Origin: Nymphaea colorata
Taxonomy: Eukaryota > Streptophyta > Magnoliopsida > Nymphaeales > Nymphaeaceae
DNA: 64,000 nt
Direction: 5' to 3'
Assembly: GCF_008831285.2 (NCBI RefSeq)
Contig: NC_045149.1
Span: 14,470,629-14,534,628 of the forward strand
The notes under the pieces are model-generated. The model worked only from the letters and a program-made list of their open reading frames with translations. It was not told the DNA's origin and ran no database searches. Positions within the stretch are counted from its first letter, which is position 1, and every line of letters begins with the position of its first letter. The translations under genes and the position numbers were made by a program. Below are positions 35,504 through 48,469 of this stretch, piece after piece.

Positions 35504-36219
35504 GTACGTAATGTTTTTATGTTTGGTTCTGTATTCAATTGCTGACGGACATTTTTCCTGTTTGTATTGTTCGCTGTCTGATTACTTTGCTACAAAATTT
35601 TGTGTAGCTGTTTGCCTGAAACTCCATCCATCTGATTCCATGTAAGCTTCCTTTTGGGATAAATAGTGGAAAAGTGAAAAGAAACAAATGATTAAATTGT
35701 GAAATAATTGACACTTAATTGTAAGAACTTCTACCTGTCAGGGTATATATCTGAAATAGAAGTCAAGGCTAAAGGAAGCTTTAGAATTTCAGGCTTTGAA
35801 TGTGTTTCCTCAGGGATTGATAACTGTAGTTGCTAATTAACGATGCAATCAAGCAGATATAGTCAAATCTAACCTTTTTTCTGTTCTAAATCTTTGGTGT
35901 CTTGAAGAATATCTTAGACTCATTTGGGAAATCACCCGACTTTCTTTGAAAATGTAGTATTCAGAGCAATTGAGAACATGCATATTCACCAAAAGAAGTT
36001 CTAGGTGGGTACTGACTCTTCACAAAATGAGAGGTGTGGGCCATTGTTGACTACATGATTGCTTCCTAGTGGGAACAACCAAAAGTAGTATCTACACCTT
36101 TCAGCAAAAAATATTAGTTATTAGATTCAAGTACTTCTTGAAGTTCTGCACTTTGAGCTTGAGCTTTTTAAGTAGTTATTCGTGGCTCCAAAAAATTGAC
36201 TTCAGGATGCTTCTTTCAG
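35504..36219. other. No recognisable gene
   Basis: Expected to hold the last exons of the gar2-related gene if intact. None is recognisable. Confidence 0.4.
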
Positions 36220-37165
36220 GAAGATGGTGGCAAACATTGGAAAGACCGTTACTGGGTAAAGGTCAGTGTCTTGTCCTGCTAAACTCTTAGAACCTGATGA
36301 TGTAACAATCTGTACGTAGATGATGCCTTGTAGGAATTTGAAACTGTTTTTATCCTATCAATGATAGTCATTTAGTTTATGAGATTGACAGAAATTCTTG
36401 GACAAATTGACACTTCAAACATTTAACGAGTGATGAAGATTCACTTTTTGGCAATGCCTCTATGCTTGACATAACATGAAAACACAAGAGACAATGAAGA
36501 TAGCCACAGCATGATCTGTTTTGCATATAGGATTGTCGTAGGTAATGATATTAAGAAAAGACCTTTCTCAGTTGCTCTGTCCATTTTGTGAAGGTTCTTT
36601 TCTTGATTAAATGAATGAGACAGAAAACCTAAGGCTATTGAAAGTTGAAACAAATTCTTCATTATTTACAATGTATGATTTTGGCTTATTTCTAACATGA
36701 ATACTTAGTTTCTTGAAAATATTATTCCAAAAGTTGTCCTTGTTCTGGGTGATGGATACTGACTAAATAATATCATGCATATGTGAATGCTGCTAATCAT
36801 ATGTCTATATATTTGTTCTAAGTCCAATTCAGCTATAATTAACTTTTTAAAATTGAAGGCAATGTGAACTATGATGAATTCCTGATATGTCATTTAGAGT
36901 GGCCAATCAGTTGATCTCCTTTATGATGCTCATTGCAAGTTTGATGCTCCTTGTTCTTTTGGTAAGCAGAATGCTGCTGAAGCCAACATATTGATTTGGT
37001 CCACCACAATTTGAGCACCCAGATTTTTGTAATTGTCACTCTGTCTTAACCACCTAATTTTTGTACTATAACTCTGTGGCAGGCCAGTGTGTGGATTTCA
37101 ATATTTAGTTATGTTGGCAATTATTTCTGGACTCACTATTTCTTCACCGTTCTTGGAGCATCCTC
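36220..37165 (+). pseudogene. Cycloeucalenol cycloisomerase (CPI1-like) exons, plus strand
   Basis: Exon 36220-36261 (acceptor CTTTCAG, donor GTCAGT) encodes EDGGKHWKDRYWVK. Exon from 37083 (acceptor TGTGGCAG) encodes ASVWISIFSYVGNYFWTHYF and FTVLGAS; the phase across the intron fits. The pair corresponds to the WKDRYWVKANLW...NYFWTHYF region of CPI1, which precedes the part found at 30246-30343 on the other strand. After LGAS (about 37162) the expected sequence stops without a donor, and no first exon is visible upstream. A broken partial copy. Confidence 0.8.
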
Positions 37166-37809
37166 AGGGAAATTTGAGTACTCTGCCCTCAAGACTGAAC
37201 ATACCTTTAAGGACAGGATCTGAGAACCGTGTCCATCACATGTTTTTTTAGACATCTTGTATTCTTGATCTCATAATCTGAGATCTTCTCCTAACTGGGA
37301 TGTCAATTATTTCAAGGATCACTGATAAATCCAGCCTCAACCCAGTGTCTGGGCATAAGAAATTTAGCATTCCCATGACGATTGGAATTTGATAGTGAAT
37401 GTAATTGATTAGCTAGTAAGCTTATGATTGGCTCCTTAAGAACACAAATTGACTCCATCTTGAGCTTCTGTTCCTTGTGTCTTTGTGCTTATGCTTGTTG
37501 AGGTGCCGTGTTCTGCTCAAGTAGTTACGAGTATCATCTTTATTAAAGTACTTTTAGTTACCTATATTGGCTCATTCAAGACTATTACTTTCAAAGCCAT
37601 CTAAAGTTCTAAACTAGGTACAGTTTACTCCTAGGACTGCGTTCAAGTCAATTTCAACTTTCATGAAGTAATCCAATGAATTATGGATGTTTTGTTTCTT
37701 TTTGTAATTTTATTTTCATCATCTCTGCTAGTTACTCAAATTTTAGGTTTTGCAACATTAGGATCTTCGAATTGTCATCCAGTGGTCGTTCATTACACAT
37801 GTAATAACA
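37166..37809. other. No recognisable gene
   Basis: AT-rich. The next CPI exons would lie here but are not seen. Confidence 0.4.
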
Positions 37810-38349
37810 AGTGAAACACATTAGATTAAATATAGGGGAGCAAATTAATGACTTGAATCTTATTCATTCTCATACAAACTTGTGATTTCTGTAGAAACAC
37901 AATGTAATGTGGAAAAACCCTCAACAAGAGGGAAAAAACCACGGATGAGGAGGAACTGGTGCCCACTAGCAACCAGACTCTCTCTCTCTTAAGATTTCAT
38001 TAACACACTTAAAATTAGGGTTACAATCTTTAAGTAAGGCCCAACAAGGCTATACAATGGATCGGGTATGGACCCAGACCTGGTCCCGAGACCCATCTAA
38101 CATGCTTCAACACTCCCCCTCAAGTTGGGCATACATATCAAACATGCCCAACTTGGATACATTTCTCTCGAACGACATGCCCAACTTGGATACATTTCGT
38201 CAGAACATCAGCGGTTTGGTCTTCAGACTTCATGTATGGTAAGATTAACTCTTTAGCATCAATCCTCTCACAAATGAAGTGACGATCAATCTCAACATGC
38301 TTTGTTCTGTCGTGAAGTACAGGGTTGTTAGCTAAGTTGATTGCAGACT
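37810..38349 (-). mobile_element. Ty1/copia 3' end: RNase H tail, polypurine tract and LTR
   Basis: Minus strand 38349-38134 encodes the end of a copia RNase H (NNPVLHDRTKHVEIDRHFI, ELILPYMKSEDQTADVLTK). Then comes a polypurine tract TTGAGGGGGAG (38123-38113) and the LTR start TGTTGAAG at 38112, continuing to about 37.8 kb. The RNase H tail contains a 33-bp in-frame duplication (KCIQVGHV twice, from 38143 and 38176). The upper part vanishes into the assembly gap. The lower LTR end and target duplication were not resolved. Confidence 0.87.
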
Positions 38350-38449
38350 NNNNNNNNNNNNNNNNNNNNNNNNNNNNNNNNNNNNNNNNNNNNNNNNNNN
38401 NNNNNNNNNNNNNNNNNNNNNNNNNNNNNNNNNNNNNNNNNNNNNNNNN
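38350..38449. other. Assembly gap of 100 N
   Basis: Exactly 100 unknown bases, a conventional placeholder for a gap of unknown size. It separates the copia fragment from the repeat field. Confidence 1.
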
Positions 38450-41400
38450 TATACCAAACATGGGCATCGTGATTACCACCTAAGATACCATGGGCATCGT
38501 GATTGCCTCTCACATGATCATTTCCTTCGTTAACCATTGGCTTTGTCCAACAACGCTTCTAAGATAAGGCTTCAAGATCCTCCAACAGTTTTCAAATTTC
38601 TCCTTGCGGTCATCTCCTCCCTTTCATGCACTTCACAAAAAAGCCAGATAATGATGCAAGCGCACGATGAGAACTACCTACTTCAAAGCCTAAAAACAAC
38701 CTAAAACTAGATAAATTCGAGGCCAATTCCACCAAAATATAAGCAAAAACATTGGGACACTAGATCAACGGTCTTATTTGATCCGAAAATTGTTGGGCTT
38801 GGATGTTGCTATGTGCCTTGATCAGTGGTCTTATCTGATCTAGAAACTGTTGGAATGGTATCAGGTAGGGGATTTAGATCAGGGTCTTATCCGATTTGAA
38901 ACTAGTAGTGGGCCGGATCATGGTCTTATATGATCCAATATTGTTGCACCTTCCGCTAGAAGTGGGTTTGGATCAGTGGTCTTATCTTATCCTGAAACTC
39001 TTGGATTTGCATTTGGTTATTTCAGAAATTCATCAAAATGACAATAAGGGTCTTCTTGACTACGTCAACAAAAGAACAATGGTTGTAGTCGTATAACTGA
39101 CCTAAGAAGTCCAACATCGGCATTGTATTGCCTCTAAAATGATTGTTTCCTTTGTAAACTATTAATTTTGTTCCGCAACGCTTCCAAGAAAAGGCTTCAA
39201 TATCCTCCAACAATTCTCTCATTCTCTGTGCAGTCATCTCCCCTTTCATGCATTCAAAAAGATGCCAGATAATGATGCACATGCTCGAGCCACCTACCTA
39301 CTTCAACAACCTAAAACCAGCTAAATCTCACGCTAAGAACACATGATTCACACAAAATTTAAGCAAAAACACAAGTGAGACTGCATTGCAAACAAGGACG
39401 CAAACAGGTCCAAACCATTCTAATAGTTTCATAGAGTTGCTACAGAAGGCATTTATCAAACAGAAACTAGACAAAACAACTTCCAACACCACAAAACCTA
39501 CGAAAAAAGTGGCACTACACAAAAAGGTAAACTTTGCACAAAAATCAAGAATATTTTTGGACTTCGATGTCGAAATGGGTGTAGATCAACGGTCTTATGT
39601 GATCAAAAATTGTTGGACTTGGATCTTCGTATGGGCTTCGATCAATGGTCTTATCTGATTTAGAAATTTGTTGAAATGGGATCAGGTCGGGGGTCTAGAT
39701 CAGTGGTCTTATCTGATCCAAAAATTGTTGGATTTGAAACTAGTAGTGGGCCCGAATCAATGGTCTTATATGATCTGAAAGTGTTGCACTTGCTGCTGGT
39801 AGTGGGCTTGGATCAATGGTCTTATCTGATCCTAAAATTGTTGGATTTGCATTCGGTTATTTCAAGAAATTCATCAAAATGACAATAAGGGACCTCTTGT
39901 CTATGTCAACAAAAAAAGGATGGTTGTAGTTGTATAACTGATGACTTCATTTCATGTTGAGCAGCTCCTACACGAGTTTCCTAATGCAAGAGTCATTTAA
40001 GCACAAATACCACCTAAGATATCTAACATGGGCATCGTGATTGCCTCTCACATGATCATTTCCTTCGTTAACCATTGGTTTTGTTCCACAATGCTTCTAA
40101 GATAAGACTTCAAGATCCTCCAACAGCTTTCAAATTTCTCCTTGAAATGAGACCTACCTACTTCAAAAGCCTAAAAACAACCTAAAACTAGATAAATTCG
40201 AGGCCAATTTCACCAAAATATAAGCAAAAACATTGGCGACACTAGATCAACGGTCTTATTTGATCCAAAATTGTTGGACTTGGATGTTGGTATGGGCTTT
40301 GACCAGTGGTCTTATCTGATCTAGAAATTGGAATGGAATCAGGTAGGGGATCTAGATCAGTGGTCTTATCTGATCTGAAAATTGTTGGATTTGAAACTAG
40401 TAGTGGGCCCAAATCAATGGTTTTATATGATCCGAAAATTGTTGCACTTGCCGCTAGAAGTGGGCTTGGATCAGTGGTCTTATCTGATCCTGAAACTCTT
40501 GGATTTGCATTTGGTTATTCCAAGAAATTCTTCAAAATGACAAGAAGGGCCTTCTTCATTATGTCAAAAAAAAAAAAAGATGGTTGTATTTGTATAACCG
40601 TTGATTTGATTTCATGTTGAGCAACTCCTACATGGGTTTCCTAATGCAAGAGTCATGTAAGCACAAAATACCACCTAAGGAGTCTAACATGGGCATCGCC
40701 ATTGCCTGTCACATGATAATTTCCTTCATTAACCATTGGTTTTGTCCCACAACACATATTAAAGGAGCTGGATAAACTCCACTTCCACTTGAATGGATTG
40801 CATCACCTTGTGTATTCCCTTTCTTCATAGGCCTTGCTATGGTAGACGCTCTTCCTAATATTTCCATATACAATCCTATTGTAGATCACATGCATTGGAT
40901 CAGAGGTCTGATCTGGCCCATTTTTGTGTTGAATTCGGATTTGAGCACCCGCAGTTTAGATCAGTGGTCTAATCGGATCCGATTTGTCATTGGATTTGGG
41001 TTTTGGGCGTGTGATTTGGATTAGACACAAAATGTAATCTACTTTAAATGCTGGATTTGTATTTTGAACTTGGTATCTGGATCAGAGGCATAATCTGATT
41101 TGGTTTAGATGTTCAATGTGGACTTTGAACCAAACATTTGGACCAATAGTCTAATCTGATATGGTTTAGATGTTGGACTTGAGTTTAAATATCGGTCTAG
41201 ATCAAAGGTCTTATCTGATATGATTAAATTGTTGAATTTGGATTTTGGAAATAGGATTTGGATCAAAGGTCTATCGGATCAGTTTTAGGTGCTGAATTTG
41301 GATTTTGAATATAGTGTTAGGATCAGAGCTCTAATTTAATCCAATTTAGATGTTGAACTTGGATTTAAGGCAGGGTCTAGATTCATAATCCATTTTTGAC

Positions 41401-42180
41401 ATGACTTGGATTGGTTTCTAAACATTTCCATAAACAAGTTCAAAAGACAATGTAATGAAAATGGATCTTTATCTAAAAAATAAAGGTTTCAACTTTTCAT
41501 GTATGCAATTATTAAATATGAAATCTTCAATACAAATCTTTTAATGGGGACATCAATGATAATCTTCTAACACATGGACGTCTTCATCTTTGAAGCAAAA
41601 GTTTATGTCGATCTTTTGACAACACCATACAAAAAATAGTTGAACATCATAAATTGTTCAAATAATAGAAATCACCTTTTTCTTGGCAAGGATCAAAGAT
41701 AATCAGATGAGCATTTGGATGAACGACCACATTTAGATCCTATTGTAGATCACATGCATTGGCGATCTGATCTAACCTAGATTGGGTGTTGAATTCAGAT
41801 TTGAGCTATGCAATTTGGATCAAAGGTCTAATATGATCCACTTTTGTTGCTGGATTTGGGTTTTCGACCTGTGACTTGGATCAAATGCGAAATATAATCT
41901 ACTTTAAATGTTGGATTTAGATTTTGAACTAGGAATCTATATTGGAGGCCAAATATGAGCTCGTTTAGATATTAGATGTTGACTTTGAACCTAACATCTG
42001 GATTAGGGGTCTAATCTGATCCAGTTTAGATGTTGGATTTGAGTTTTAAATCTCGATCTAGATAAGAGACCTAATTTGATCTGATAAGTGGCCTAATATG
42101 ATAGTTTTAAGTGTTGGATTTGGATCTAGTGTCTGGATCAAAGGTCCAATCTGATCCAGTTTTGCCCCAAGGATGTCTTC
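38450..42180. repeat. Nested tandem-repeat field with GATCAG...CTGATC cores
   Basis: Short degenerate units of roughly 50-65 bp carry (t)ggatcagtggtcttatctgatc followed by an attgttggatttg-like spacer. They are organised in larger units: the block with gggcatcgtgattgcctctcac and gcttctaagataaggcttca recurs near 38.48, 39.11, 40.02 and 40.68 kb. In 40.84-42.18 kb the core becomes ggatcagaggtctaatctgatc, and the block tcctattgtagatcacatgc recurs at about 40.87 and 41.74 kb. No coding potential; open frames follow the repeat. Confidence 0.9.
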
Positions 42181-43130
42181 CTTTGATATGCATCTTTAGA
42201 CACTTTCACCACATCATGCAATTGGCCTCATCCTATTGGAACTGTGACACATAGTTTCCACCATCAATGTTGCTCTTGGAATCTTACATTGAATAAGGAT
42301 GCTTTTAGCCTTGATCAACTCCAATCTTTAGTCTCAGCAAACTTTAAAGATGAGTTTTGAACAAACAAATGGGACCTTTTTATTTCAAGAATTTTATCAA
42401 AGAGTTGGTGATCATGAGAGTCTTAAAAAACAACTTGAACGTAGTACTATTCAATGATACCAATGAGAATCTCCACCAACAGAAGATCAGCTCCAAAACT
42501 GTCCAATGTGAAAACTGCCACACATCTTTCTAGATGGCAATTAACATAGAATGATAGAAACATGGGCCACGCAAGATTTAGCCTTCCTTGTGCCCTTAGA
42601 TATACTTTGGACAAACTCCTTGCTTATTGAGGAAATCTTAGATGAACCTTAAATGATGAAATCATTATCCAAAATCTCTATCATTTGACGATATTGCTCC
42701 ATCGATAGCAAACCAACATATCTTCAAGAAAAGGGAGAGGAGGACCTAATTGTTGAAGATTTTGGGTGGAAATAACACCCAGTCCAAGCTAATCCTACCA
42801 TAAGGTTGTCATGTTCAACTTACTTTTTCAAGAACCCTCTTTGGTTGGCCCACCTAACTTAGCCAAACCTTCTGCATCACTAGGCTACACTACCTATGTC
42901 AACCTTATACCTAGTGGTTGTGACAGTTTAATGGTCCTAATAATCATATTCTATTGATAAAATACTGAACTTGACCATTTAAAAATACAAATAGGTATCA
43001 ATGATGTCAGCATAGCAAAATCTTAAGAGATATTGCACAAGTAAAAAACAATAATAAGATAGCAACAATTACCATTACCGAATGGAAGGGTGTTCCCCAG
43101 CATGAGAGATTGCTCTAATCGGGGATTAGG
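42181..43130. other. No recognisable gene
   Basis: Sequence after the repeat field with no conserved exon that I can identify. Confidence 0.4.
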
Positions 43131-43460
43131 GATTGAGTGTGCAGGTTGTTGCTAGGTTTTCTTGTAAGAAGTGAGTAGAGGTAGCTGAAGGCCTAAAAAC
43201 ACAACTCTTATCTGAAAACACCTCTTATTCCTACATGCCCCCAAGTTCTTAGGTATTGTTATGAATTATGTCCACAAGATCGAACAAAGAAAATAGAAGT
43301 GAAGGACGAAAATTAGAAGACGATCATCTTCCTGCCCTCTAACAGCTTCTCAGCAGTGCCAAGAAGAAAAAGCTTTTAAAATCCATGGGAGGATTCTTTT
43401 TTTCAAGCTTAGCAGTAAAAAAGTTGAGCAGTGAATTCTTGCAATGTGTAATATCTAACA
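43131..43460 (+). repeat. Direct repeat B, copy 1
   Basis: Matches 50615-50870 in the same orientation: ggttgttgctaggttttctt, aagaagtgagtaga, gcccccaagttct, gaagacgatcatc, agtgccaagaagaaaaagct and gggaggattct. This copy has extra bases in the middle. Confidence 0.88.
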
Positions 43461-46340
43461 ATAGATACATCTGAAGCTCAAGATTCAGACACAAAGACAA
43501 AACATACCAACATGCTTATGACACACAAACAAAAACATTCTAATGAAATATTATTTTCACAAAAGATGCTTATGTAAACATGGAAAAAATGCATCAGTTC
43601 ATGTGATCTGATGGCTGTGCTCTAAGGAGTGATAAACATGAGTTAGAAGTACTCAACCAACACAATTACCTGATGGATATATTCTCAACTGCTTGGATTC
43701 TGTACTTGCCGGTTTGATCATGAACTATATATTAAAACATGATCTACGGAAAAATTCTATTGTACAAAAGAAGCACTTACACCTTCATGCAAAAGTTGTT
43801 TGGGGGTTGCGGCATGTGACATTCACTGTTAAATTCTTGAATATCTGAACAAATAATCTGCAAAAAAATAGTAAAAGTGAAGATGAAAACCCTAGTGGAA
43901 AGTTTATGGTGCATACTTTTCATTTTTATAATAAGTTGGAGCATATAAAACGAGTAATTAAAGTGTCAAGATAGCAGCTATAAGGAGAAAGAATTAGATG
44001 TGGCAAACAAAACAACATTACCCCTTCTGCTTTTAAAAGTGAAAGCTTTTTCACTGGAGTTGGTGTTGTATGTATATAATATGACAACTGATGGAATGAC
44101 CCAATGGCCAATGCTAAAGCAAGCATGATGAACAGTATAATAACATGTTTCACTCAATTCAAAGTAGACGATATATCCTTTTTTTAAGGTTATGAATTCT
44201 GCCTTTAGGCTTTTACTGCATGTTGATTTTAGCATCTAAGGGCTTGAGTAAATACACATCAAATCATGTAAATTGCATCTATATCATACAAATTTTACTC
44301 ATGGCACAATCATACAAAAATTAAGAATTCAAAATTTCAAATAATTGAGAAAAACATCATATCATTTTCAAAATATCACAACAGAATGTAGACTGGTGTA
44401 GTTTAGATCAAATGTGTTGACCTTAACACCAAAAGACTTTGAAATGGAAGGAAATGAGACTGGTGTAGTCTATATCATGCAGATTTACTTAAAGCAATCA
44501 CTATATATATAATATATACACACACACACACACACGCACGCACAAAATTAATGCTTTTCAAATAAACAACTATTAATTTATTTCTTAGTGACCTTGGGTA
44601 ATAATTAACTTGGCACTGTAAGCAATAGTCCAGAATCGGGCGATCCTGAACCAGTTAGCCGATCCATTACCAAGTCCTCTAGGATTAAGTTACATTTGGG
44701 TCAATACTTCACTTGGGAGAGCTTACATCATAGACCATACTGTATTAACATTCCATTAGTTCAAATCTGTAGCGTTGTTCTCCAACCTTGATAATCCCAA
44801 AGAGAGCTTTCATAGTAGACCATACCGAAGTAATCTATCATCTGGAGTCGTCTCAAGCTATTGAACAGATTCTTTACATTCAAAAATAGATGGCCATAGA
44901 TAAGCCTCTTCTCATCCTCAACATTGTGCATTGTGATAAAAGAACAGGAACAAGCATGACAGCCTGCATTCAGGTGTTTTAAGCCTCTGCTTCTTCCCTT
45001 GTCTTCCAGCAAAACCACGATATCGTAACTACAGATAAGATGCAGTCACCAAAAATAGGGTAGGCACCCTTTTCTTGCTGAACATGCTCATTAGGTGCTT
45101 ACACTCGGTAACAAAAGGTGCTACATTGGCCTAGGCTGCTGATCGAGTAAAAAGTCTAGGCAAGGCATGGTCCGAAGAAAAGGAAAAAAATAATATAAAA
45201 ATGGTGAACTGCAGAAATATTGAGATTAAAATGGAAAAATCTCATGATCGGCATCTATTCAGCTCTGTTAGGCAGTGCAACCTAAATGTGATGCCTAGTC
45301 AATCAGCCTGGTGCCAAGTACTTAGGCGGGCACCTAGCCGCACCTTTGACTACTAAGATTAGGTGGTACTAACTACTAGACAATCCCAACCAACTGGAGA
45401 ACCTACTTAAGGACATTAAGGGTGATGATACCTGTTCATAGATATCCTGAACTCATTTCTAACCAGGCTCATTAGGTGCCAAGTTTTAAGGCAACTATAA
45501 CCAACCGCATTCTCATAACACTGCACATATATATGAAACCATGTATCATATGTGTGCATGTGTCTGCTTGTATGTTTGATGCAAGGTCACAAATATCCTT
45601 CCTGAGTTTTTCTTTGAAAAATCTAGAGAGTCCAGAAATTGAAAAAATACAAAAAAACCACGGAGAATATTAAATTATGAACTTCCAACTAATTTTCTTA
45701 AAAAAAACATTAATAAAGATTCAATTAATGATTAAAATGTTTAAAAAAATATTTAAATTCATTTTGAGAAAAAAGGCCTTGCAATTCTTTGTTGTTTATT
45801 CTTTTTTGTGTTTCTTCATGATAGTTTGAAAATATGGCCAATATATGTGCTTATGCTTTACCGCTTGCCTCCTAAGCATATACAATGAAGGACCGAACAT
45901 GGTCTAAAGCTATTCTAGATTAATATAAATAAGCTTTTCGGGTTCTGGGCCTGGCCAAGACACAGCGACATTACTTTTTAAGTTTAATACATAAAATCCA
46001 AACTCCAAAGCATGAATGAGGAAATGCAAACCACTACCAAGATACTTTTACCAGCTAGAAGCCCTGTCTCCAACCCTTCACAGCAAAGGCACAAACACTA
46101 CCACTTCAAAGCATATACCAGGTTTTAGTTTATTTGATAATCCAGAGCTTTGACAAAACAGCTACAAAATTGGCTGCCATTTGCCACAAGTTGCAGTTTC
46201 CAGAAATTGTCTTAGCTACATTGAGCAACACGATCACAAAAATGAAGTGGACAAAATAATCAATGTGCACGATCAAGGCTTAGAGAAGCATGTTATGTAA
46301 AGAAAATTTACATAGTTTTTTTTTTTTTTTTGGTGCATAC
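43461..46340. other. Downstream part of the RPA32-like locus; one candidate exon
   Basis: On the minus strand 43857-43783 is open between a TTTTTTGCAG acceptor and a GTGTAAGT donor and encodes SECHMPQPPNNFCMK. It could be a 3' exon of the RPA32-like gene, but I do not recognise the sequence. The C-terminal winged-helix exons of RPA32 are not seen. Confidence 0.3.
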
Positions 46341-48464
46341 CTTACACAGAAAGAGTTAAAAAGCCTTTTTCCTTGGAACGACTTCAAATGACCATGAGCA
46401 CGAACATAACAGCCATTCCTGCATATGAAATATTGCCTTAGGAGAAGCAGCCCTAATAAATAAGATTGGGTGACAACGTAACAAACTTGAAAATGGCTCC
46501 CAAAATTTGCACATGGTAGAGAAAGAGAAATTTTACATAGTAATCAGTGCTTTTCACATACGCAACGTTTGGACCGAGGCTGCCAGAGTTCAACTTATGA
46601 CAAACAGCACTTCATGCGGTTTTCTGTGGATTATGAAAGCACTAGTTAAATTAGATAGCCAAGGAAGAAGCTTACTCAACCAAAGCAATTTCATTTGATT
46701 CCTGCACATCATTTACCCTGAGAAATATGATCGACGCTTGCCAAATTTACTATAAAAAAAAATGTTGAAAGCTCAATGTTTCAAATCAGAAGTTAAATAC
46801 AGGACTAACGTACTGGCAGACATTTGAATAACCTACCATCAGGTAACATCAATTCTTCCCGTTCCATCATCTAGGACGAATTGTGAACATCAGTAACCTT
46901 TTCAAGTTTGTTCAACACCATTCCCACCAATGCCACCTTCCAAGCAATGTAATTTAAGTAAGTAGTGCAACAAATAGATGAGAACCACAAAGGATACGTC
47001 ATAAAACTTCAAGACAGATGGGCCTTCCCGCACCCAACCTCATGCAGTAAAAGTAAATTCAGACAGAAAAGCCAGAGCAAGTGGTAACATTTGATTGTCA
47101 TTCATAGAATGCCCAACCCTGGGGTCAAAGGTTCATAATTTAATTCAACGAAATATATAGCTGAACATCTGACTAGCTTCTTGCAATATGAACAGACCCT
47201 TGATTGCCGACGATGAATGGTGACAGTGGCTAGTCACTTGACCAAATTTTAGTTATTAAGCTTGATTTATGAGCTGGATCAAATCATAGTTAGCTTTCAC
47301 AAACAGATTTAGAAGCATGTGAACGACAAGCCGGAAATAGATTAACTTCAAAACTACATCTCTTGACCAATTCCAAAAAGGAAATTTAAAGCACCAAGCG
47401 GATGGGGTTTTAGTGAGAACAACAGAGGGCGTAAAAGTTTCAAGTTAATAACTCAGCCAAAAAATGTATAGGTACTATCAAGATGCCAACATACGATAGA
47501 TCTGCAACTGCATCCAACAATTAGTATAATAAATTAAATTTTAAAAAAGAAACTGCGTCCTTCAGATTTTTAGATTTCATGAAAGGGGTTTTTCTTTCAT
47601 AATAAACTATGTTCTTCCAGAATAAGAGAGCGAATGCTAATTTGAATTATAACCTAATAAATGAAAAAAAAAACATGCTAGAAAACGAAACAGGAAAAAG
47701 AACGACTAAAGCAGAAGTCCCAAGAAAAGTAAATCGACGAAGACGATCTTACAGAAAGAAGAGGAAAATCAGAAGAAACCTCGTACGGAAGTTAGGGTTA
47801 AAAAAACAAGCAAAAAGGAAGGGAATTCAGGCGCTCGACGCGAAAATAACTTACATTATTAACCTCGCATCTGTCCACCACAATATTTGTATTATCATCG
47901 GCAGTTTTCTGCACGGCCTGGCTTTTCTGTTTCATAGTGAACGGAATGACCTCGCCATTTCCTCGCTTCTGCGAGACAACCAGCAAGAAACGAGTCAGAT
48001 CAATTCCCGACTCAAAAAACAGTGATGACCGTGAGATCGGAGGACTGGACGAGTTTTGGGCGACAAGGATTCCACGATCACCTTGAACGTAGACAAGCCG
48101 GAACAACCTTTTTCGCTGATTTTTCTCTTTCCCGCGCTGTAGAAACCAACCCGTAAGCCTCAGATTGATCGCTATTCGTGGGTCCCGTGGTGAACACATT
48201 TTATACCAATACGTTGGAACCCAAACTGTCTTTCCCGCTTTGAATGATCATCGGACAGGTTACGCACGGGGTTTATCTGTTTCACCGTCAACGGAATGAC
48301 CCTGCCGTTTCCTCGCTTCTGCGAAAACAACGTGCAAGAAAAAATTCGGATGACCGTGAGATCCGAGGAAAAAGAAAAAATAACCGGAAGAAAAAATTCG
48401 GATGACCGTGAGATTCGAGGCCGGCGGAGAAGAGTGGGTTGCTGTCATACTTGCTCGAGTACAT
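46341..48464 (-). pseudogene. Replication protein A 32-kDa subunit (RPA2-like) gene, broken
   Basis: Exon 1 starts at ATG 48464 (MYSSKYDSNPLFSAGLES). A second-exon-like block appears twice: 48318 to about 48250 (GNGRVIPLTVKQI) and 47968-47855 (GNGEVIPFTMKQ, NTNIVVDRCEVNN, donor GTAAGT). Exon 46936-46837 encodes VALVGMVLNKLEKVTDV and, in another frame, FVLDDGTGRIDV. Exon 46418-46341 encodes NGCYVRAHGHLKSFQGKRL. These are the N-terminal region and OB-fold of RPA32, a single-stranded DNA-binding subunit for replication and repair. Lesions: one-base loss near 46886, and a TGA at 46839-46841 where an arginine CGA is expected. The C-terminal winged helix is not seen. Confidence 0.82.
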
Positions 48465-48469
48465 CGCTC

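Noticed and set aside
44761-45018. 85-codon minus-strand frame in the RPA32-like locus
   Set aside because: Does not match RPA32 and has no clear splice sites.
45060-45370. Patch of GCCTAGG/GGCGGGCACCTAG-type words
   Set aside because: Suggests a degenerate MITE related to 5.38-5.47 kb, but no terminal repeats or target duplication could be identified.
47609-48025. 138-codon basic plus-strand frame
   Set aside because: Antisense to the RPA32-like exon 2; Lys/Arg richness comes from A-rich intron sequence.
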